Of a stretch of DNA of 42,556 bases, positions 1-6,044 are shown piece by piece. The stretch lies in NCBI GenBank assembly GCA_020720325.1, contig DYOW01000008.1, positions 1-42,556 on the forward strand, in the 5' to 3' direction. A program made the translations under genes and the position numbers. A model generated the notes under the pieces. The model had not been told where the DNA came from. It made no database searches and saw only the letters and a list, made by a program, of their open reading frames with translations. The stretch is from Desulfobulbus propionicus. Lineage in GTDB: Bacteria > Desulfobacterota > Dissulfuribacteria > Dissulfuribacterales > DYOW01. Positions within the stretch are counted from its first letter, which is position 1; each line of letters begins with the position of its first letter.

Positions 1-2
1 GC

Positions 3-80
3 TTTGCAAGCAAATGTTTGCGGGACAGCCTCCTCTCAGGTTATAAATACGAAGTTGAAGAATTTATAAAGTCAAAATAA
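3..80 (+). CDS. C-terminal end of a gene cut by the window edge
   Basis: Reading frame 3 is open from the window edge to a TAA at 78-80 and gives about 25 residues ending in YKYEVEEFIKSK. The mixed charged and hydrophobic composition looks like a real protein tail, but it is too short to place in a family. The other two frames also close nearby, so the assignment rests on composition only. The frame continues after the TAA into the RhuM-like fragment, which may be coincidence. Confidence 0.3.
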   Translation, partial: FASKCLRDSLLSGYKYEVEEFIKSK

Positions 81-95
81 TTGTGTTTTGAGGTC

Positions 96-251
96 TCCCT
101 TCATATAAAAAATATCTTTAATGATGGAGAGGTGGATGAAAAAAGCAATTTGCAAAAAATGCATATTCCAAATTCAGATAAACATGTCTCATTTTATTCT
201 TTGGATGTGATTTTATCTGTTGGCTACAAAACAAATTCAAAGATAGCGTAA
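96..251 (+). pseudogene. Fragment of a RhuM-family (Virulence_RhuM) protein
   Basis: The frame ending at TAA 249-251 reads SLHIKNIFNDGEVDEKSN, then about 15 residues, then FYSLDVILSVGYKTNSKIA. This matches the RhuM-family pattern as I remember it: an N-terminal LHI.NIF..GE(L/V) block followed by (F/Y)YNLD.IISVGYRV.S. The N-terminal part and everything after the SVGY motif are missing, and no start codon with a ribosome site is visible. I read it as the remnant of a gene often found in mobile or accessory regions. It is short, so the family call is moderate. Confidence 0.55.
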
Positions 252-259
252 ACCTATCT

Positions 260-1906
260 TTATTCATTGCTTATGTCAAGGGTCTCAATAAGTTTTTCAG
301 CCATTTCATCACCCTGAATCGCCTCGCTGTCAATTACAATGTCTGCGCCTGCTTTTAAAAGCTCAGGTATATAAAAACTGAAAACAGAACGGCAGATAAT
401 AATTATTTCATGGTTTAATGACCTTATAATTGCAATTCCCGTAAGCAGGGATTTCATATCGGGTGTGGTGATGATTATAGCCTTTGCCTTTTTTATTCCT
501 GCCATTTGTAAAAGGTCAGCAGAGGTCATATCCCCAAATATAAAAAAATGTGTCTCTTTTATATATGGACTATGAAAGGGATTCAGGTCAATTATAACAA
601 TTTCAGCGCCGACATTATCAAGGGCATCCACCACTTTTTTTCCCACTGGTCCATAACCAACAATTATATAATGCCCTTCCAAATCCATTTCTTCTCCATT
701 ATGTATGACATGGGACTCATCAAAAACTGACTTTAATTTTTTATGAAGCCTGTTTACAATCATTTCCGCAAACCTGAATGCATAAGGAAATATTATCATG
801 GTAATAACTATTGAAATAATAATGAGTTCAAACACATCATATTCTATTATCTGCTTATCCTTTCCAATACTTGCGACAACAAAGGCAAACTCGCTAACAC
901 TTAAAAGACAAAAAGTTGATAAAAATGAAGATTTAAAATTTCTTCTGAAAAATAAGACAATTAAAAATATAATTGTGAGCTTGATGACTAAGATAGTCAG
1001 GATAAATAAAATCGTATCCCAAAAATTTTTTATAAACCAGTTAAGATCTGCCATCATGCCAATAGATGTGAAAAAAATTACAAGAAAAATGGATTGTATC
1101 GGGACAATATCCCCTTTTAACTGGTGGGCAATGCGATTTTCTGCAATTAATAGACCTGCTATAAAGGACCCGAGAGTTGCGCTTAAACCAAATCTGTGTG
1201 CCAATAAAGCGCTACCCAAAGCAATTATTATGGCAAGTATAACTAAATGCTCCCTTGTCTGATAAAATCCCCGTTGCGACAGAATAAATCTTGAAATCAA
1301 ATAAAAAGAAAGCCAAATAGTTATTATTAGTAAGCATGTTTTTAAAAGTGTTATACCAAAAGACAAAATTAAAGACACAACACTGGCGCTGGCGGAAACG
1401 GAATTTAGGATAATTAAAAGAATTATCACTGCAATATCCTGCACAAGAAGAATGCCAACAGCAATTCTACCGTGCTGGCTGTCAATCTCACCCCTGTCAA
1501 TCAGAAATTTTAATACAGCGGCAGTGGAACTTAAAGCAATTGCAGAGCCAATTATCCATGATTCATTGATATTTTTATGCATGACAAAATGAAAGACAAA
1601 AATGCTTATTATAACAGTTAAAGAAATCTGGAATAATCCCTCTAAATATGGCTTTATTCCAAATGATTTTAACCTTTTGGGAGAAAATTCAAGTCCAAGC
1701 AAAAAAAGTAATAAAACAATCCCAATTTCTGATGTTTTGGAGGCTATATCGTCCTTAATAATTCCAAGACCAAAGGGACCAAATAATAATCCTATTAAAA
1801 GATAACCAATTAAAGCTGGGTGTCCGATACGCTGAAAAAAAATACCAGCAAGAAGGGACAGACCAAGCACACCAACAATTTCCTCAAGCGTTAACCAGAA
1901 TTCCAT
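260..1906 (-). CDS. CPA2-family cation:proton antiporter with RCK domain (KefB/KefC type)
   Basis: This is a 548-residue inner-membrane protein. Residues 10-380 are a run of about a dozen hydrophobic segments typical of the Na+/H+ exchanger fold, with LLLFLLGLEF near 65-74 and VQDIAV at 155-160, both conserved in CPA2 proteins. After a cytoplasmic linker, residues 411-540 form a TrkA-N/RCK Rossmann domain with the nucleotide motif GYGPVG at 417-422. The family exchanges K+ or Na+ for protons and is gated through the RCK domain by nucleotides or glutathione adducts. Ion specificity cannot be read here, and no TrkA-C domain follows. The gene stands alone, facing away from tRNA-Phe. Length fits KefB/C relatives (about 550-650). 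Confidence 0.9.
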   Translation of the reverse strand: MEFWLTLEEIVGVLGLSLLAGIFFQRIGHPALIGYLLIGLLFGPFGLGIIKDDIASKTSEIGIVLLLFLLGLEFSPKRLKSFGIKPYLEGLFQISLTVIISIFVFHFVMHKNINESWIIGSAIALSSTAAVLKFLIDRGEIDSQHGRIAVGILLVQDIAVIILLIILNSVSASASVVSLILSFGITLLKTCLLIITIWLSFYLISRFILSQRGFYQTREHLVILAIIIALGSALLAHRFGLSATLGSFIAGLLIAENRIAHQLKGDIVPIQSIFLVIFFTSIGMMADLNWFIKNFWDTILFILTILVIKLTIIFLIVLFFRRNFKSSFLSTFCLLSVSEFAFVVASIGKDKQIIEYDVFELIIISIVITMIIFPYAFRFAEMIVNRLHKKLKSVFDESHVIHNGEEMDLEGHYIIVGYGPVGKKVVDALDNVGAEIVIIDLNPFHSPYIKETHFFIFGDMTSADLLQMAGIKKAKAIIITTPDMKSLLTGIAIIRSLNHEIIIICRSVFSFYIPELLKAGADIVIDSEAIQGDEMAEKLIETLDISNE

Positions 1907-1922
1907 TATTTATTTTTCTCTA

Positions 1923-1950
1923 TTGACAAAATAAAATTATGTGTCATAAT
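1923..1950 (+). promoter_or_regulatory. Sigma-70-type promoter of tRNA-Phe
   Basis: A perfect TTGACA at 1923-1928 is separated by 16 nt from CATAAT at 1945-1950. The expected start of transcription is a few bases later, just ahead of the tRNA at 1974. It is the clearest promoter-like sequence that I checked in the window. Confidence 0.7.
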
Positions 1951-1973
1951 AACACCTTTATTTATAAGATGCT

Positions 1974-2049
1974 GCCGGGATAGCTCAGTCGGTAGAGCAG
2001 TGGACTGAAAATCCTCGTGTCGATGGTTCGATTCCGTCTCCCGGCACCA
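1974..2049 (+). tRNA. tRNA-Phe (anticodon GAA)
   Basis: The 76-nt cloverleaf has acceptor GCCGGGA pairing with TCCCGGC, D-stem GCTC/GAGC, anticodon loop CTGAAAA with GAA at 2007-2009, T-loop TTCGATT, and an encoded CCA at 2047-2049. The anticodon stem reads GTGGA on the 5' side and TCCTC on the 3' side. Position 28 (T2001) therefore faces position 42 (T2015) as a U-U mismatch, where most bacterial tRNA-Phe genes have a pair. All other stems are intact, and the gene has a good promoter, so I regard it as functional. Confidence 0.97.
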
Positions 2050-2103
2050 AAAATTTTTAAAAAATATCTGTTAAATCCCAACCTAAATTAAATCACTGAA
2101 ATT

Positions 2104-2931
2104 TTACTGTCTCTCATTTTCCCTTATTTCTCCTGTTAATTGCTCTAAATACTTAGAAAGAGGATAAAAAGGCATCTGAAAAAAAGGCGCTGGATTAAAA
2201 ACTTCATCCTTAATATTGTAATTCATTATCTCTGTTTCTTTTAAGCTTATTGTTATTTCCAAAGGTATGCCGGTGAATTTAATATAAAAAAACTGCGGGT
2301 ATGGTGTGCCGTCACTTAACAAAATGTGCTCTGCATAAGTGACAATAACATCTTCTGACTCAATCCAAAGCGGCGCATTACTGTTGACATCAAGCCCTAA
2401 TATATCATTGGAATTTTTCATTTTTAAACATTTGCTGTTTGAAGGATAAGGAAGATTGCTCTTACATGGCATCAAAAGAGAAGGTTCGGTTGAACTCCAG
2501 GGAAGCAAAATATTTCTGATGCTGTCTGAGACCATCTTAAATCTCTTTTTATTTGGCAGCAAATCATCCTGCGCCATAACCATCACAACTTCATCTGAGG
2601 GTATTGCCAGAAGAAACTTGCCATTTAAATACAGGGCATCAAAAGCAGTTGTGTTAATGGGTGTAAAACCCGTTAAACGAAAGGCTATCTCCTCTTTGTT
2701 TCTCATCCAGTGCAAGATACCTTTTATCTTTGGCTCAGGCCTCCCGTTTATTGTTAAACCAATATAACATCTTGATTTTAATGAAGGAAGCGCTGTTGAT
2801 AGCTCTTCAATGGATTTGACTGTTTGCATTGAAATATCTGTTTTAGGAAACATTTCAGGGGGCTCAGGCTCAACATGAGCGCACGAAACACAAAAAATAA
2901 TCAAAAAAACAAATAGAAATAATTTTTGCAT
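2104..2931 (-). CDS. Predicted lipoprotein, LolA/LolB-like size and fold
   Basis: This is a 275-residue protein with a hydrophobic N-terminus (residues 3-15) ending in a cysteine at a plausible lipobox (FCVSC, C17), so it is probably lipidated and exported. The mature part alternates short beta-type stretches such as GILHWMRNKEEIAFRLTGF and YLNGKFLLAIPSDEVVMVM. These resemble the half-barrel strands of LolA/LolB-like and DUF4292-type outer-membrane lipoproteins. That resemblance is pattern recognition only, and I see no diagnostic residue. It is a single gene facing away from the 3055 gene, and its downstream neighbour is the tRNA on the other strand. The safe description is an envelope lipoprotein of unknown function. 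Confidence 0.7.
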   Translation of the reverse strand: MQKLFLFVFLIIFCVSCAHVEPEPPEMFPKTDISMQTVKSIEELSTALPSLKSRCYIGLTINGRPEPKIKGILHWMRNKEEIAFRLTGFTPINTTAFDALYLNGKFLLAIPSDEVVMVMAQDDLLPNKKRFKMVSDSIRNILLPWSSTEPSLLMPCKSNLPYPSNSKCLKMKNSNDILGLDVNSNAPLWIESEDVIVTYAEHILLSDGTPYPQFFYIKFTGIPLEITISLKETEIMNYNIKDEVFNPAPFFQMPFYPLSKYLEQLTGEIRENERQ

Positions 2932-3054
2932 GTGAAACCTTTCAGGGTATAATTATATTTATTAATATAGTTTAAAAGTTATCTAATTTTAATATAAAAA
3001 ATTAATTTGGAAAATAAATTTTTAATTATAAACAAAATAATCAGACAGGACTAA

Positions 3055-3750
3055 ATGGCGCAAGAACATGATATAGGCAAAGCCCTTGCTTATCAGGTAA
3101 AACGCGAGATTGCCGAACGTTATTTTTCAGCGAGAAAGGCAATTGAGGATGATATTACTCTCTTGCACGATAAAATAAATGAAACCAGCGATTTTTTTGA
3201 GCTTGTTATTGCGTCTGATTTTTTAAGATTATATTCCATACTGGTAGAAAGGGATTTGATTGATAAATTTCTTGAAAAGCTTAATATAAACGAACCTCCC
3301 TTCTATGATGATTATATGATCCGCTCAAAAAATATAAAAAACCGTCTCCTTACAGGTTTTCAGGACAGGGGATGGACATCTTATGGCAAATTTCATAACA
3401 GGTTTAAGGACAGCTATATCAAATTATACGAAGATATTGTCAAATATAATGAAAAATTAAATGGATTAAAGGAATTTAATGATGTTGTCAGGGAAGAAGT
3501 GGCGCTTTTAAAAACCAAATTTTCCCTTGATGAAATGATGAGCTTTATGAGAGAGCTTGACAGGGATGATATGCCCGGTGTTATGGCTGAAAATATCTGT
3601 TACAGATCAGAGAGGCTTGAGGAATGTCTGGGTTTTATAGTTCCTGACGCGCAAACATATCTACACTTTTTTCCTTTACTTCCCCAATGGAAAGATTTAT
3701 CATTTGACATGGATTCAATATTAAAACCAGCATTTAATCTGCAAAAATAA
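3055..3750 (+). CDS. Hypothetical helical protein upstream of aroB
   Basis: This 231-residue protein has no signal peptide and no membrane segment. It is rich in charged residues and predicted helix, for example YFSARKAIEDDITLLHDKINE near residues 23-43 and KFSLDEMMSFMRELDRDD near 157-174. I recognise no family or catalytic motif. The ATG follows CAGGACTAA, a weak purine-rich ribosome site. The stop is 22 nt before aroB on the same strand, so the two are probably co-transcribed, but nothing in the protein links it to aromatic amino-acid synthesis. Codon usage is like that of its neighbours, so I consider it a real gene. Confidence 0.75.
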   Translation: MAQEHDIGKALAYQVKREIAERYFSARKAIEDDITLLHDKINETSDFFELVIASDFLRLYSILVERDLIDKFLEKLNINEPPFYDDYMIRSKNIKNRLLTGFQDRGWTSYGKFHNRFKDSYIKLYEDIVKYNEKLNGLKEFNDVVREEVALLKTKFSLDEMMSFMRELDRDDMPGVMAENICYRSERLEECLGFIVPDAQTYLHFFPLLPQWKDLSFDMDSILKPAFNLQK

Positions 3751-3772
3751 ATTTTTTAATCAGAGGTTTTTC

Positions 3773-4882
3773 ATGAATTTTTTGTCAGATAACAATTTTG
3801 ATAAAATACACGTATTGCTAAAAGATAATCCCTACTACATTTATATTGGCTCAGGCATACTTACAGAAATACCTGTTTTTCTCAAAGACAGTTATAACTA
3901 TCCGCATTATGTTATTGTTACAGACGATATTGTCCGTCATCTTTTAGGCGAAGACCTGAAAAAGATACTGGATGAAAGTGGCGTAAACGCTGATATAATT
4001 AATTTTTCCAATGGTGAAACCTCGAAAAACCTCCAGACAGTTGAAACCCTTGCAAGGGATATGGTGCGACTTCGGGCTGACAGAAAATCCTGTATTATTG
4101 CTTTGGGAGGCGGTGTTGTAGGAGATGTCGCTGGTTTTCTTGCTTCAATTTATATGCGGGGCATACCTTTTATACAAATCCCAACCACACTTCTTGCTCA
4201 GGTTGACAGCTCTGTAGGTGGTAAAACAGGTGTTGACATACCGGAGGGAAAAAATCTTATTGGCACATTCTATCAGCCCAAAGCTGTTTTTATTGATATA
4301 GGTGTTTTGGGCACATTGCCTGTTTCCCAGATAAAAAACGGTATTGCAGAGGTGGTAAAATACGGCGTAATCAAAAGCCCTGAGCTATTTGAGCTTCTTG
4401 AAAATTATTCTGAACAAATTTTTAATCTAAATCCTGACATAATCACCCGTATTGTAAAAAAATCATGTGAGATAAAGGCTGATATTGTAATTAAAGATGA
4501 AAAAGAAGGAGATTTAAGACGCATATTAAATTTTGGTCACACACTTGGACATGCAATAGAGTCATTATCAAATTATGACATACAACATGGCGAGGCTATT
4601 TCCATTGGTATGTCATTAATCGGGAAAATTTCTGAAAAAATGGGAAAGACCAACCCACAGCTCTCTGAAAAACTTAGTAATCTTATAAACAAACTTGGTT
4701 TAACAACACTTATACCTAGTAATATAAACACAAATGATATAATAAATAGCATTAAGTCAGATAAAAAATCCCAGTCAGGAAAGATATTTTTTATTTTAAT
4801 GCAGGCAATCGGGGAGGTATTAATCTCAGATATGGTCCCAGAAAATCTTATAATAGAGGCAATTGAAGAGTTAAGGGGTTGA
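3773..4882 (+). CDS. aroB: 3-dehydroquinate synthase
   Basis: This 369-residue cytosolic enzyme of the shikimate pathway converts DAHP to 3-dehydroquinate using NAD and a divalent metal. The glycine-rich NAD motif GGGVVGDVAGF is at 112-122. The substrate block IPTTLLAQVDSSVGGKTGVD is at 136-155. The metal ligands fall at E193 (AEVVKYG), H256 (FGHTLGHA) and H272 (HGEA). Length matches the family (about 360). The ATG follows AGAGG at suitable spacing. It ends only 3 nt from the convergent Uma2-like gene. No other aro gene lies in the window. Confidence 0.97.
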   Translation: MNFLSDNNFDKIHVLLKDNPYYIYIGSGILTEIPVFLKDSYNYPHYVIVTDDIVRHLLGEDLKKILDESGVNADIINFSNGETSKNLQTVETLARDMVRLRADRKSCIIALGGGVVGDVAGFLASIYMRGIPFIQIPTTLLAQVDSSVGGKTGVDIPEGKNLIGTFYQPKAVFIDIGVLGTLPVSQIKNGIAEVVKYGVIKSPELFELLENYSEQIFNLNPDIITRIVKKSCEIKADIVIKDEKEGDLRRILNFGHTLGHAIESLSNYDIQHGEAISIGMSLIGKISEKMGKTNPQLSEKLSNLINKLGLTTLIPSNINTNDIINSIKSDKKSQSGKIFFILMQAIGEVLISDMVPENLIIEAIEELRG

Positions 4883-4885
4883 TGC

Positions 4886-5440
4886 CTAAAAAAATACCTC
4901 TGTTAAATCCACTGAAAGTCCATTTAAGACCTCAGACTCGATTGCGCCTTCTTTTTCAACCTCTTTAATAAGTTTATATCTTCCGTTTTCGTTTTTGTAT
5001 ATTTCAATGGATTTGATTTCAGGGTCAACAATCCAGTATTCAGGAATGCCTGCGTTTTCATAAATTTTAAACTTTTTTCTGAGGTCATAGTAGGCATTTT
5101 CAGAGGAAAGGATTTCAATAACCACATCCGGAGCCCCCACTATTCTCTTTTCCTTTATTATATCAAGCCTTTCTTTTTTTATTATTAAAAGATCAGGCTG
5201 TACAATGGTTGTTTCATTAAGCTCAACATCAATTGGGGAATCATAAATTTTACCAAAATCATGCTGTTTTAACCAGTTATAAATGATTATTTCAAGATTT
5301 CTTGATACGTCCTGATGAAAAGGCACGGGCGCTGGGGTCATAATAAGTTTTCCTCCTATTAACTGATAGGGAGCTCCTTCAGGAAGAAGGTCATAGTCTT
5401 TACCTGTAAAAAAATCTTTTTGAAAAATTATTTGTTCCAT
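4886..5440 (-). CDS. Uma2-family (DUF820) PD-(D/E)XK nuclease-like protein, copy A
   Basis: This 184-residue protein has the Uma2 fold. YQLIGGKLIMTPAP lies at 25-38, a QPDLLII strand at 81-87, PDVVIEILS at 104-112, and the closing EYWIVDP at 134-140. Acidic residues D83, D105 and E109 followed by a lysine-rich helix (RKKFKIYE, 121-128) fit the restriction-endonuclease-like core. The cellular role of the family is not established. It is typically expanded in cyanobacteria and some thermophiles. The gene lies immediately downstream of a near-duplicate (copy B) and converges on aroB. There is no clear ribosome site before the ATG, so it may be translated by coupling or on a leaderless or weak signal. 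Confidence 0.88.
   Translation of the reverse strand: MEQIIFQKDFFTGKDYDLLPEGAPYQLIGGKLIMTPAPVPFHQDVSRNLEIIIYNWLKQHDFGKIYDSPIDVELNETTIVQPDLLIIKKERLDIIKEKRIVGAPDVVIEILSSENAYYDLRKKFKIYENAGIPEYWIVDPEIKSIEIYKNENGRYKLIKEVEKEGAIESEVLNGLSVDLTEVFF
5203..5389. repeat. 187-bp tract identical to 5779-5965 in the neighbouring paralogue
   Basis: By eye, every base from 5203 to 5389 matches 5779-5965 (offset 576). Outside this tract the two Uma2-like genes differ at many positions, mostly third codon positions. The tract covers much of the N-terminal half of each coding region. This is the pattern left by recent gene conversion between tandem copies. Confidence 0.9.
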
Positions 5441-5464
5441 TTCAATAAACTAAGTAATTAATTA

Positions 5465-6016
5465 TTAAAATACCTCTGTTAAATCCACTGAAAGTCCGTT
5501 TAAGACCTCAGACTCGATTGTGCCTTCTTTTTCAACCTCTTTAATAAGTTTATATCTTCCGTTCTCGTTTCTGTATATTTCAATAGATTTTATCTCAGGG
5601 TCAACAATCCAGTATTCGGGAATGCCTGCGTTTTCATAAATCTTAAATTTTTTCCTGAGGTCATAATATGCATTTTCAGAGGAAAGTATCTCAATAACCA
5701 CATCAGGCGAGCCAACAATCCTTTTTTCCTTTATTATATCCAATCTCTCTTTTTTTATAACAAGAAGGTCTGGCTGAACAATGGTTGTTTCATTAAGCTC
5801 AACATCAATTGGGGAATCATAAATTTTACCAAAATCATGCTGTTTTAACCAGTTATAAATGATTATTTCAAGATTTCTTGATACGTCCTGATGAAAAGGC
5901 ACGGGCGCTGGGGTCATAATAAGTTTTCCTCCTATTAACTGATAGGGAGCTCCTTCAGGAAGAAGATCGTAAACTTCCCTTGTAAAAAATTCTTTTTGAC
6001 TGATTATTTGTTCCAT
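5465..6016 (-). CDS. Uma2-family (DUF820) PD-(D/E)XK nuclease-like protein, copy B
   Basis: This is a 183-residue paralogue of the adjacent copy A, with the same motifs (QPDLLVI, PDVVIEILS, EYWIVDP) and very few amino-acid changes. I place the start at the ATG at 6016 because the protein then begins MEQII exactly like copy A. Upstream in-frame ATGs at 6040 and 6055 would add 8 or 13 residues and overlap or nearly touch the end of the pseudopilin gene. None has a convincing ribosome site. The protein ends one residue shorter than copy A. With copy A it forms a tandem duplication behind the pseudopilin gene. Confidence 0.87.
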   Translation of the reverse strand: MEQIISQKEFFTREVYDLLPEGAPYQLIGGKLIMTPAPVPFHQDVSRNLEIIIYNWLKQHDFGKIYDSPIDVELNETTIVQPDLLVIKKERLDIIKEKRIVGSPDVVIEILSSENAYYDLRKKFKIYENAGIPEYWIVDPEIKSIEIYRNENGRYKLIKEVEKEGTIESEVLNGLSVDLTEVF

Positions 6017-6044
6017 TTCAAGGAGTTCTAATTTGTGCATAAAT

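Noticed and set aside
798-1262. 154-residue plus-strand ORF inside the antiporter gene
   Set aside because: It is a shadow of a membrane-protein gene on the other strand. The antiporter motifs clearly fix the true frame.
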